Assembly: GCA_022843345.1 (NCBI GenBank)
Contig: JALHNW010000046.1
Location: 1 to 9,693 of the forward strand
Length of the DNA: 9,693 bases
Direction of reading: 5' to 3'
Source: Rubritepida sp.
Lineage (GTDB): Bacteria > Pseudomonadota > Alphaproteobacteria > Acetobacterales > Acetobacteraceae
Of the stretch, positions 1 through 6,714 are shown one piece after another (within the stretch, counting starts at the first letter, position 1; every line of letters begins with the position of its first letter). Made by a program: the position numbers and the translations under genes. The notes beneath the pieces were generated by a model. The model was not told where the DNA came from, did not search any database, and saw only the letters and a program-made list of their open reading frames with translations.

Positions 1-702
1 GCGCCCCACGGCGTGGCCGACCTGCGCGACGCGGCGGCGCTGCGCGCGGCGCTGGCGGGGGCGTCCGTCGTCGTCTCCTGCGCCCATGCGCGGCACGCCC
101 CGGCGATCCTGGCCGCGAGCGAGGCGCCGGTGGTGCTGATGGGCTCCACGCGCCGCCATTCGCGCTGGCCGGACTCGCACGGCGACGGCGTGCGGGCGGG
201 CGAGGCGGCCTTCCGCGCCGATGGCCGGCCTGGCGTGCTGCTGCATCCCACCATGATCTACGGCGCAGAGGGCGAGGACAACGTGCAGCGCCTGGCGGCG
301 CTCATGCGCCGCCTGCCGGTGCTGCCGCTGCCCGGCGGCGGGCGGGCGCTGGTGCAGCCGATCCACCAGGACGACGTGACCCTGTGCCTGCTGGCCGCCA
401 TCGGCATCGCGCATCAGGGGCCGCGGGTGCTGGACATCGCGGGGCCGGAGCCCCTGCCCTACCGCGATTTCTGCGCCGCCGTGGCCCGCGCGGCGGGGTT
501 GCGGCCGCGCCCGGTGCTGCCGCTGCCGGCGGGGCTGCTTATGGTCGCCGCCCCGCTGGCGCGCCTCGCCGGCGTGCGGCTGGGGCGCGACGAGGTGCGG
601 CGGCTGACCGAGGACAAGGCGTTCGACGTCGCGCCGATGCGCGCCGCGCTCGGCGTCACGCCGCGCCCCCTTGCCGAAGGGCTGCGCCTGACCTTTGCTT
701 GA
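1..702 (+). CDS. NAD(P)-binding epimerase/dehydratase-like protein (5'-truncated)
   Basis: The reading frame is open from the first base, so the start and the N-terminal Rossmann glycine motif lie outside the window; 233 codons remain before TGA at 700-702. A GTG at 13 is only an internal codon. The visible part begins near the end of the nucleotide-binding half (GASVVVSCAHA, expected to follow a beta strand). It continues with VVLMGSTRR, HPTMIYGAEGEDNVQRL and a substrate-side segment with LPLPGGGRALVQPIHQDDV and LDIAGPEPLPYRDF. This pattern (HPTMIYG, QPIHQDDV, GPEPLPYRDF) is typical of atypical/extended SDR proteins annotated as NAD-dependent epimerase/dehydratase or NmrA/NDUFA9-like. A YxxxK catalytic pair is not obvious in the visible portion, so it may act as a redox sensor or a non-classical reductase. 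The substrate is unknown. It lies 21 nt upstream of the amidohydrolase and is probably co-transcribed with it. Confidence 0.8.
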   Translation, partial: APHGVADLRDAAALRAALAGASVVVSCAHARHAPAILAASEAPVVLMGSTRRHSRWPDSHGDGVRAGEAAFRADGRPGVLLHPTMIYGAEGEDNVQRLAALMRRLPVLPLPGGGRALVQPIHQDDVTLCLLAAIGIAHQGPRVLDIAGPEPLPYRDFCAAVARAAGLRPRPVLPLPAGLLMVAAPLARLAGVRLGRDEVRRLTEDKAFDVAPMRAALGVTPRPLAEGLRLTFA

Positions 703-723
703 GGGCGAAGGAGTCCCCAGCCC

Positions 724-1890
724 ATGCCCGTGATCAACCGCATCGCCGATTTCCATCCCGAGATGACGGCGTGGCGCCACGACTTCCACATGCACCCGGA
801 GCTGGGCTTCGAGGAGACGCGCACCGCCGGCATCGTGGCCTCCAAGCTGCGCGAATTCGGCTGCGACGAGGTGCATGAGGGCATCGCCACCACGGGCGTC
901 GTCGGCGTCATCCACGGCGCGGGCGGGGCGAACGGCAAGGCCGTGGGCTTCCGCGCCGACATGGACGCGCTGCCGATCGAGGAGGCGACGGGCAAGCCCT
1001 ACGCCAGCACCATCAAGGGCAAGATGCACGCCTGCGGGCATGACGGGCACACCGCCATCCTGCTCGGCACCGCGAAGTACCTGGCCGAGACGCGGAACTT
1101 CAGCGGCACCGTCCACGTCATCTTCCAGCCGGCGGAGGAGAACCTGGGCGGCGGCGGCGCGATGGTGCGCGAAGGGCTGTTCGAGCGCTTCCCGATGCAG
1201 CGCGTCTTCGGCCTGCACAACTGGCCGGGCGGCGAGCGCGGCACCTTCCTGTGGAAGGAAGGCCCGATGATGGCGGCCGTGGCCAACCTGGAGATCGAGA
1301 TCACCGGCAAGGGCGCGCACGGCGCCATGCCCCACCAGGGCAACGACCCCATCGTGGTGGCCGCCGCCATCATCCAGGCGATGCAGACCGTGGTGAGCCG
1401 CAACATGGAGCCGGTGGATGCCGGCGTCATCACCATCGCCTGCATCCAGGCGGGGCACACCTACAACGTCATCCCGTCGGGCGTGCGGATGATGGGCACG
1501 GCGCGCTGGTTCCTGCCCGAGGTGGGCGACCTGCTGGAGGCGCGCTTCCACCAGCTGGTGCGCGGCATCGCGGAGAGCTTCGGCTGCACCGCCGAATCGC
1601 GCTTCATGCGCGCCTATCCGGCGACGGTGAACGACGCCGAGAGCACGCGCCTGGCCATCCCCGCCGCGGCGGCCGTGGTGGGCGCGGACAAGGTGAAGGA
1701 GCTGCCGAAGCCGACCACGGGGGCGGAGGACTTCTCCTTCATGCTGAACGCCTGCCCCGGCTCCTACCTGTTCCTCGGCGGCGAGGGGGCGGCCTCCTTG
1801 CATCACCCGCTGTATGACTTCGACGACGCGATCCTGCCGGTCGGCGCCTCCTTCTTCGCCACCCTGGCCGAGCAATTGCTGCCCAAGTGA
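724..1890 (+). CDS. M20 family metallo-amidohydrolase (hippurate hydrolase / N-acyl amino acid amidohydrolase type)
   Basis: This 388-residue protein has the usual length for M20D amidohydrolases, which hydrolyse N-acyl or N-aroyl amino acids or related amides in the cytoplasm using a dinuclear metal centre. Visible motifs in order are RHDFHMHPELGFEE (18-31), GFRADMDALPI (75-85), HACGHDGH (102-109; C104 and H106 as expected metal ligands), QPAEEN (135-140; E138 catalytic base, E139 ligand), GLHNWPG (163-169; H165 ligand) and LHHP near the C-terminus (H361 ligand). The inserted dimerisation/lid domain spans roughly 186-300 and begins with GKGAHGAMPHQGNDP (195-209). All catalytic residues appear intact. 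The ATG at 724 follows an AAGGAG ribosome binding site (708-713) at 10-nt spacing, and no signal peptide is seen. The stop overlaps the GTG start of the next gene by 4 nt, which couples it to a chain of transporter genes. The exact substrate cannot be read from sequence. Confidence 0.95.
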   Translation: MPVINRIADFHPEMTAWRHDFHMHPELGFEETRTAGIVASKLREFGCDEVHEGIATTGVVGVIHGAGGANGKAVGFRADMDALPIEEATGKPYASTIKGKMHACGHDGHTAILLGTAKYLAETRNFSGTVHVIFQPAEENLGGGGAMVREGLFERFPMQRVFGLHNWPGGERGTFLWKEGPMMAAVANLEIEITGKGAHGAMPHQGNDPIVVAAAIIQAMQTVVSRNMEPVDAGVITIACIQAGHTYNVIPSGVRMMGTARWFLPEVGDLLEARFHQLVRGIAESFGCTAESRFMRAYPATVNDAESTRLAIPAAAAVVGADKVKELPKPTTGAEDFSFMLNACPGSYLFLGGEGAASLHHPLYDFDDAILPVGASFFATLAEQLLPK

Positions 1891-2414
1891 GGCTGCGCGA
1901 GCTGTTCCTGGGCTACGCGAAGATCGGGCTGCTGGGCTTCGGCGGCGTGGCCGTCATCGCGCGGCACGTCATCGTCGAGGAGCGGCGCTGGCTTTCCGAG
2001 CGCGACTACGCCGAGGTGCTGGGGCTGGGCCAGGTGCTGCCCGGCCCCAACGTGGGCAACGCGGCGATCATGATCGGCCGGCGCTTCCGCGGGCTGACGG
2101 GGGCGCTGGCGGCGACCGCGGGGCTGTATGCGGCGCCGCTGTGCATCCTGGTGTTGCTGGCGATGTTCTACGACGCCTTCGGGCAGGACCCGCACGTGGC
2201 ACCCGTCATGCGCGGCATCGCGGCGGCGGCGGCGGGCATGGTGATCGGCATGGCGCTGAAGATGGGCACCAAGCTCAAGCCGCCGATCGAGCTGGTGCTG
2301 GTGGGCGCGGCCGCGCTGGTGGCCGGCGCGTTCCTGCGGCTGCCGCTGCCGGTGATCGTGCTGGGGCTGGGGCCGCTGGGCATCTGGCTGTCGCTGCGGC
2401 GGGCGCGCGCATGA
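1887..2414 (+). CDS. Half-size chromate transporter family (ChrA-like) protein, N-type subunit, pair 1
   Basis: This 175-residue, strongly hydrophobic protein belongs to the CHR (chromate ion transporter) superfamily and matches one half of full-length ChrA. Hallmarks are LGFGGV near the N-terminus (16-21), then VEERRWLSERDYAEVLGLGQ (30-49) and LPGPN (51-55). Hydrophobic stretches follow at about 72-95, 108-128 and 136-170 (LPLPVIVLGLGPLGIWL), with an Ala-rich GIAAAAAGMV segment. Short-chain CHR proteins normally work as pairs, and the complementary half lies immediately downstream. GTG is taken as the start because it sits in the amidohydrolase stop (GTGA, 1887-1890) and gives the expected N-terminus. 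It is probably an inner-membrane transporter subunit. Chromate is the namesake substrate, but no chrB or other chromate-resistance gene is visible, so the real substrate may differ. Confidence 0.92.
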   Translation: MRLRELFLGYAKIGLLGFGGVAVIARHVIVEERRWLSERDYAEVLGLGQVLPGPNVGNAAIMIGRRFRGLTGALAATAGLYAAPLCILVLLAMFYDAFGQDPHVAPVMRGIAAAAAGMVIGMALKMGTKLKPPIELVLVGAAALVAGAFLRLPLPVIVLGLGPLGIWLSLRRARA

Positions 2415-2923
2415 TCCTGCCGCTGTTCTGGGCCTTCGCCACGCTGTCGCTGCTCGCCATCGGGGGCGCGAACGCGGTGCTGCCGGAGATGCATCGCCAG
2501 CTTGTCGAGATCCATGGCTGGCTGGACGACGCGACCTTCGGGCAGCTCTTCGCGCTGGCCCAGGCGGCGCCGGGGCCGAACATCCTGGCGGCCTCCGTGA
2601 TGGGCTGGCGCATCGCGGGGCCGGCGGTGATGGCGGCGGCGACGCTGGGCATGCTGCTGCCCGCCTCGGTGCTGGCCTGGTGCGTGGCGGGGCTGACGCA
2701 GCGCCTCGCCGGCGCGGCCTGGCTGAAGCCGGCGCAGTTCGGGCTGGTGCCGGTGGCGGTGGGCCTCATCGCCGCATCGGGCGTCATCATGGCCGAGGCG
2801 GCCGGCACCGGCTGGCTGCCCTGGGCGGTGATCGCCGCCTCCGCGCTGTTCGTGTGGCGCACGGGCTTCTCGCCGCTCTGGGTGCTCGCGGGCGGCGGGG
2901 CCATCGGCTGGCTGGCGCTGTGA
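2411..2923 (+). CDS. Half-size chromate transporter family (ChrA-like) protein, C-type subunit, pair 1
   Basis: This 170-residue membrane protein matches the other half of the CHR fold. It carries LAIGGANAVLPEMHRQ (15-30), HGWLDD (35-40) and FALAQAAPGPN (47-57), then alternating hydrophobic segments including GLVPVAVGLIAASG (111-124) and LFVWRTGFSPLWVLAGG (146-162). The frame is open upstream to 1814, but the ATG at 2411 is chosen because it forms an ATGA overlap with the preceding stop and because the family similarity begins here. It probably forms a heterodimeric inner-membrane transporter with the protein encoded at 1887-2414, the two halves having opposite membrane orientation as proposed for short-chain CHR pairs. 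Its closest relative in the window is the gene at 3438-3968, with which it shares a 41-nt identical DNA stretch. Confidence 0.9.
   Translation: MILPLFWAFATLSLLAIGGANAVLPEMHRQLVEIHGWLDDATFGQLFALAQAAPGPNILAASVMGWRIAGPAVMAAATLGMLLPASVLAWCVAGLTQRLAGAAWLKPAQFGLVPVAVGLIAASGVIMAEAAGTGWLPWAVIAASALFVWRTGFSPLWVLAGGGAIGWLAL
2544..2584 (+). repeat. Direct repeat copy 1 (41 nt) within the C-type CHR gene of pair 1
   Basis: These 41 bases are identical to 3586-3626 and encode the LFALAQAAPGPNI core. A second shared stretch lies at 2740-2775, matching 3776-3811 with one mismatch and encoding GLVPVAVGLIAA. They mark the two C-type genes as paralogues. Confidence 0.85.
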
Positions 2924-3441
2924 GCCCGACGCGCGGCGAGCTCTTCCTCGCCTACCTCCGCATCGGGCTGACCGGCTTCGGCGGGGTGAACGCCTGGGCG
3001 CGGCAATTGCTGGTGGAGCGCAAGGGCTGGCTCTCCGACCAGCACTACGCCGAGGCGCTGGGGATGGGCCAGGTGCTGCCGGGGCCGAACGCGCTGAACT
3101 GCGCCATCGCCATCGGGGCGCGCTTCCACGGCGGCGCGGGGGCGCTGCTGGCCTGCGCGGGGCTGCTGCTGGGGCCGATGGCGGTGCTGGTGGCGGTGGC
3201 CGCGCTGTATGACCAGTACGGCCAGCTGCCCCTGGTGCGCGCGGTGCTGACCGGCATCGCCGCCGCGGCCGCCGGCATGGTGCTGGGCACCGCGGTGAAG
3301 ATGGCGGTGAAGCTGCGGCCCACGCCCCTGCTGTGGCTGACCGGGGCGCTGGCGCTGCTGCTGGCCATGCTGCGCGTGCCGCTGCCGCTGGTGCTGCTGG
3401 GCCTCGCACCCTTGGGCATCTGGGCGGCGGGGCGGCGATGA
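2920..3441 (+). CDS. Half-size chromate transporter family (ChrA-like) protein, N-type subunit, pair 2
   Basis: This 173-residue protein is paralogous to the one encoded at 1887-2414 along its whole length. It has the same GELFLAYLRIGLTGFGGV start (GFGGV at 19-23), WLSDQHYAEALGMGQVLPGPN (PGPN at 54-57), an identical GIAAAAAGMV block and a matching LPLVLLGLAPLGIW C-terminus. The start is taken as GTG at 2920, within the GTGA overlap with the preceding gene. The frame remains open further upstream to 2680, but that part only reads through the previous gene in another frame. It is likely the partner of the downstream C-type subunit. Whether the two N-type subunits are interchangeable, or define transporters with different substrates, cannot be told from sequence. 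Confidence 0.9.
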   Translation: MSPTRGELFLAYLRIGLTGFGGVNAWARQLLVERKGWLSDQHYAEALGMGQVLPGPNALNCAIAIGARFHGGAGALLACAGLLLGPMAVLVAVAALYDQYGQLPLVRAVLTGIAAAAAGMVLGTAVKMAVKLRPTPLLWLTGALALLLAMLRVPLPLVLLGLAPLGIWAAGRR

Positions 3442-3968
3442 GCGAGGAAAGCGACCTGCACGCCCTGGTGGTGAGCTTCCTCGGGCTGTCGCTGATCTCG
3501 GTCGGCGGGGGCATCGCCGTGCTGCCGGAGATGAGCCGCCTGGTGGTGGAGGAGCATGGCTGGATGAGCCAGCTGCACTTCGCCAAGCTCTTCGCGCTGG
3601 CCCAGGCGGCGCCGGGGCCGAACATCATGGTGGTGGGGCTGATCGGCTGGCACGTCGCGGGGGCGGGCGGCATGTTCGCCGCCATGGCGGCGATGTGCGG
3701 GCCGACCTCGCTGCTCGCCTACGGCTTCACGCGGTTGCAGCGGCGGGAGTTCCCCTGGCTGAAGCGGGTGGAGCGCGGGCTGGTGCCGGTGGCGGTCGGC
3801 CTCATCGCCGCCTCCGGCCTGCTGCTGGCCGAGGGCACGGTGCGCGAGGCGCCGCTGGTGCTGCCGGTGGTGGCCGGCAGCTTCCTGTTCGTCTGGCGCA
3901 CCGCGCGCTCGCCCCTGTGGGTGCTGGGGGCGGGGGCGCTGTTCGGGGCGCTGCTGCTCAGGCCCTGA
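3438..3968 (+). CDS. Half-size chromate transporter family (ChrA-like) protein, C-type subunit, pair 2
   Basis: This 176-residue membrane protein is paralogous to the one encoded at 2411-2923. It has a short polar N-terminus (MSEESDLHAL), then SVGGGIAVLPEMSRLVVEEH (21-40), LFALAQAAPGPN (51-62), GLVPVAVGLIAASG and LFVWRTARSPLWVLGAG. The ATG at 3438 overlaps the previous stop as ATGA. The 105 nt of open frame upstream of it are a shadow of the preceding gene. It is the last gene of the plus-strand unit. Its stop lies inside the 3' end of the convergent minus-strand hydroxylase gene (11-bp overlap), so no intrinsic terminator fits between them. It presumably completes the second bipartite CHR transporter; the transported ion is not known. 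Confidence 0.9.
   Translation: MSEESDLHALVVSFLGLSLISVGGGIAVLPEMSRLVVEEHGWMSQLHFAKLFALAQAAPGPNIMVVGLIGWHVAGAGGMFAAMAAMCGPTSLLAYGFTRLQRREFPWLKRVERGLVPVAVGLIAASGLLLAEGTVREAPLVLPVVAGSFLFVWRTARSPLWVLGAGALFGALLLRP
3586..3626 (+). repeat. Direct repeat copy 2 (41 nt) within the C-type CHR gene of pair 2
   Basis: These bases are identical to 2544-2584, at an offset of 1042 bases. Identity at synonymous positions across the whole block goes beyond protein conservation, although strong GC3 bias contributes. Confidence 0.85.
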
Positions 3969-6108
3969 GGTCCGCATCCGCCAACGGCAGGCTGCGGACG
4001 CGCTTGCCGGTGGCGGCGAAGATGGCGTTGCAGATGGCCGGCGCCACCGGCGGCACCGCGGGCTCGCCCACGCCGCCCATCGGCTGGCCGGAGGTGATGA
4101 GGTGCGCCTCCACCACCGGCGTGCCCCTCATGCGCTGGATGGGGTAGGCGTCGAAGTTGCGCTCCACCGCGCGGCCGTCCTTGAGCGTCATCTTCTCGCC
4201 CATCGCCGCCGACAGGCCCCAGACCACGCTGCCCTCGATCTGGCTCTCGACGGTGTTGACGTTCACGTAGGAGCCGGCGTCGTAGGCGACCGTGACCTTG
4301 TGGACCGTCACCTCGCCACGCTCCACCGAGACCTCGGCCACCTGGGCGCAGAGCGAGCCGTAGGCCTCCATGTAGGCGATGCCGCGGTGCCGCCCGGCCG
4401 GCGGCGGCGTGCCCCAGCCGGCCTTCTCGGCGGCGGTGTTCAGCACGAGCAGGGCGCGGGCGTCATGCGCCAGCAGCTCGCGCCGCAGGGCCAGCGGGTC
4501 CTTGTTCGCCGCCCGCGCCACCTCGTCGAGGAAGCTCTCGACGAAGAAGCCGTATTGCGACGAGCCGACGGAGCGCCACAGCCACACCTTGGGCGGCAGG
4601 TCCACGCGCGCGTATTCGGCGCGGAAGGCCCCGCCGAAGCGGTAGCGCGTATCCGTCACGCTTTGCAGCGCGAAGGGGTCCACGAAGGCCGGGTTGCGGA
4701 ACAGCGCGGGGCGGTAGTCGAACATCACCGACGGCCCGGCGCCGCGCAGGAAGAAGCCCGTCACGCGGCCCTGGGCGTCGAGTGCCGCCTCCATCCGCGC
4801 GGCGAAGGCGGGGCGCCAGTAGCCCTGGGCGAACTCATCCTCGCGCCGCCAGACCATCTGCACGGGGCGGCCGGTGGCGCGGGCGGCGTGGGCGGCCTGC
4901 ACCGCGACCTCGACGAGCAGGCGCCGGCCGAAGCCGCCGCCGGCCATGGTGGTGTTGAGCGTGACGTTGGCGGGCGCGATGCCCAGCGCCTGCGCCACGT
5001 CGCGGATCATCCAGTCCTGGTGCTGGGTGGGGGCCCAGATTTCCGCGCGGTCGCCGGAGAGGCGGACGGTGGCGTTCTCCACCTCCATCGGCGCGTGGGC
5101 CAGGTAGGGCACCTCGTAGGTGGCGCTGACCACCTGGGCGGCGGCGGCCTTCGCCGCTTCCCAGTCGCCGTCGTTCTTCGGGCGCTGCGCCTCGGGCCGC
5201 GCCAGGCCGGCATGCAGCGCGCGGGACACGCCGGCGGAATCCAGCACGTCATGCGCGGTGGCCTTCCAGCGCACCGGCAGCGCCTCGGCACCCTTCATCG
5301 CGGCCCAGGTGCTGGTGGCCACCACGGCGAGGCCGCGCGGGATGGGCACCACGTGGGTCACGCCCGGCACGGCCAGCGCGGGCGCGGGGTCGTGCCCGTC
5401 CAGCTCCGCGCCGAACACCTGCGGCAGCACGGCGACGGCGAAGAGCATGCCCTCCAGCCGCACGTCCACGCCGTAGGTGGCCGCGCCCCGCGTCTTGGCG
5501 GGGATGTCCGTGCGCATCTCGCGCCGGGGCACCGTGCGCTCGGCGGCGGGCTTCAGCGCGGGGGTCTCGGGCAGCGGCAGGCGGCGGGCATCGGCCACCA
5601 GCTCGCCGATCGGCACGGCGCGGTCGGTGGCGGCGTGCACCACGCGGCCGTCAACGAGGCGCAGGGAATCAGCGGGCGCGTTCAGCCGCTCGGAGGCGGC
5701 CTGGACCAGCACGGTGCGCGCGGCGGCGGCGGCGCGGCGCAGCCGCGGTTCCCAGATGCGGTTGCCGAAGGAGGCGCCCGTGTACATCTCGGCCACCGGG
5801 CCGTTGGGCATCAGGCGCAGGGCCGGCTCGGGCTGGGCGACGGTGACGCGCACGGATGCCATCGGCACGCCGAGTTCGTCGGCCACGATCATCGCGTGGC
5901 CGGTATGCGTGCCCTGGCCAAGCTCGGTGGTGGTCGTGAAGACCGTCACGCTGCCGTCCGGCGCGATGGCGAGGAAGGCGGACAGCCCGCGCTCGCCGCC
6001 ATTGATGCCGTTGGCGGCGATGGTGGGCGGGGCGGGCGGCGCGGTCTGCGCCAAGGCGGGCATGACCGGGACGGTGAGGGCGAGGGCGAGGAAGCCGCGG
6101 CGGTCCAT
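3958..6108 (-). CDS. Molybdopterin-binding large subunit of an IorB-like oxidoreductase (xanthine dehydrogenase family), Tat signal
   Basis: This 716-residue protein resembles the beta subunit of isoquinoline 1-oxidoreductase (IorB). That protein binds the molybdenum cofactor and hydroxylates N-heteroaromatics or oxidises aldehydes, using water as oxygen source. The N-terminus MDRRGFLALALTVPVMPALA is a twin-arginine signal with an A-x-A-like site near residue 20, so export to the periplasm is likely. Cofactor motifs are TELGQGTHTG (61-70; Q65), AGGGFGRRL (389-397) and GGVGEPAVPPVAPA (678-691; E682 in the position of the catalytic glutamate). HAPMEVENATV (338-348) matches the conserved HAPME segment. 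The length is at the short end for IorB-like proteins but covers the whole fold. The start lies 3 nt downstream of the stop of the [2Fe-2S] subunit gene, indicating coupled expression. The substrate is unknown, and no cytochrome c subunit or XdhC-like maturation factor is visible. Confidence 0.93.
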   Translation of the reverse strand: MDRRGFLALALTVPVMPALAQTAPPAPPTIAANGINGGERGLSAFLAIAPDGSVTVFTTTTELGQGTHTGHAMIVADELGVPMASVRVTVAQPEPALRLMPNGPVAEMYTGASFGNRIWEPRLRRAAAAARTVLVQAASERLNAPADSLRLVDGRVVHAATDRAVPIGELVADARRLPLPETPALKPAAERTVPRREMRTDIPAKTRGAATYGVDVRLEGMLFAVAVLPQVFGAELDGHDPAPALAVPGVTHVVPIPRGLAVVATSTWAAMKGAEALPVRWKATAHDVLDSAGVSRALHAGLARPEAQRPKNDGDWEAAKAAAAQVVSATYEVPYLAHAPMEVENATVRLSGDRAEIWAPTQHQDWMIRDVAQALGIAPANVTLNTTMAGGGFGRRLLVEVAVQAAHAARATGRPVQMVWRREDEFAQGYWRPAFAARMEAALDAQGRVTGFFLRGAGPSVMFDYRPALFRNPAFVDPFALQSVTDTRYRFGGAFRAEYARVDLPPKVWLWRSVGSSQYGFFVESFLDEVARAANKDPLALRRELLAHDARALLVLNTAAEKAGWGTPPPAGRHRGIAYMEAYGSLCAQVAEVSVERGEVTVHKVTVAYDAGSYVNVNTVESQIEGSVVWGLSAAMGEKMTLKDGRAVERNFDAYPIQRMRGTPVVEAHLITSGQPMGGVGEPAVPPVAPAICNAIFAATGKRVRSLPLADADLRA

Positions 6109-6111
6109 GGC

Positions 6112-6567
6112 TCAGGCCCCCCGCTGCGCGGCGTCGAGGATCGCGGCCTTGATGCGCCCGTAGGTGCCGCAGCGGCAGATGTGGCCGGCCATCGCCTCCT
6201 CCACCTGCGCCTCGGTCGGGCGCGGGGTGTCCTTCAGCAGGGCGGCGGCGCCCATGATCTGGCCGGACTGGCAGAAGCCGCATTGCGGCACCTGGTGCGC
6301 CACCCATGCCTGCTGGAGCGGGTGCGCGCCCTCCGGGTGCAGCCCCTCGATGGTCGTCACCGCGCGGCCGGCCACGTCGCCCAGGCTGGTCTGGCAGGCG
6401 CGCACGGCCGTGCCGTCCACGTGGACCGTGCAGGCGCCGCATTGCGCGATGCCGCAGCCATACTTGGTGCCGGTGAGGTTGAGCACGTCGCGCAGCGCCC
6501 AGAGCAGGGGCATGGCGGCGGGCGCGTCCACCTGGCGCGATTCGCCGTTGACCGTCAGCTGGACCAT
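6112..6567 (-). CDS. (2Fe-2S)-binding small subunit of an IorA-like molybdenum hydroxylase
   Basis: This 151-residue protein has the standard two-domain layout of the small subunit of xanthine-dehydrogenase-family enzymes. The N-terminal plant-ferredoxin-like domain carries [12 protein letters not shown] (C38, C43, C46) and C58. The C-terminal four-helix domain carries [10 protein letters not shown] (C96, C99) and CRCGTY (C131, C133). All eight cluster-ligand cysteines are present, so two [2Fe-2S] clusters are expected, passing electrons from the Mo site of the partner. The ATG at 6567 (reading leftward) is preferred because a GGGGAGG ribosome binding site lies 6 nt upstream and the family begins with VQLTVNGE. 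A frame-open extension of 51 codons to 6720 lacks similarity and would overlap the divergent gene region. It has no signal peptide of its own, so it may be exported together with the Tat-targeted large subunit. It is the first gene of the minus-strand pair. Confidence 0.95.
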   Translation of the reverse strand: MVQLTVNGESRQVDAPAAMPLLWALRDVLNLTGTKYGCGIAQCGACTVHVDGTAVRACQTSLGDVAGRAVTTIEGLHPEGAHPLQQAWVAHQVPQCGFCQSGQIMGAAALLKDTPRPTEAQVEEAMAGHICRCGTYGRIKAAILDAAQRGA

Positions 6568-6573
6568 CCTGGA

Positions 6574-6580
6574 CCTCCCC
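6574..6580 (-). promoter_or_regulatory. Ribosome binding site fixing the start of the [2Fe-2S] subunit gene
   Basis: On the minus strand this reads GGGGAGG, a near-ideal Shine-Dalgarno sequence, 6 nt before the ATG at 6567-6565. It decides between this start and the longer open frame that begins 51 codons upstream. Confidence 0.75.
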
Positions 6581-6709
6581 GTCGTTGATGTTTCCTTGGG
6601 GCAAGCTATGGCGGGGGCGGCCGGGGCGTGTCCAGCGGAAAGCGTGGGGCGCCGACGCCGCACTTGCGGCGCACCCCGCGGGGGTGGAACAACCACGGGC
6701 AAGAAACCC

Positions 6710-6714
6710 GAGGA
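6710..6714 (+). promoter_or_regulatory. Ribosome binding site of the Bug receptor gene
   Basis: GAGGA lies 8 nt upstream of the ATG at 6723. It supports that start over in-frame upstream codons, which would add 46 residues without family similarity and bury the signal peptide. Confidence 0.6.

Noticed and set aside
2218..2240. GCG trinucleotide run as a possible microsatellite
   Set aside because: It encodes the conserved GIAAAAAGMV segment. The paralogue encodes the same residues with mixed Ala codons, so it reflects codon bias rather than an expanding repeat.
1814..2410. Upstream open frame joined to the first C-type CHR gene, suggesting a fused protein
   Set aside because: The extra part is Arg/Gly-rich shadow sequence in another frame of the amidohydrolase and N-type genes. 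The ATGA overlap at 2411 marks the true start.
2168..3685. Long minus-strand open frame (505 codons) opposite the CHR genes
   Set aside because: The translation is Pro/Ala/Arg-rich with no domain. The plus strand carries four recognisable transporter genes with coupled starts.
2411..3968. CHR genes as a frameshifted single full-length chrA
   Set aside because: Each half has its own overlapping start and stop, both pairs show the same split, and short-chain paired CHR proteins are an established group.
4102..6588. Very long plus-strand open frame (828 codons) opposite the molybdenum hydroxylase genes
   Set aside because: It is antisense to two well-supported genes. Its translation is His/Gly/Ala/Arg-rich low-complexity sequence without motifs, as expected from the complement of GC-rich coding DNA.
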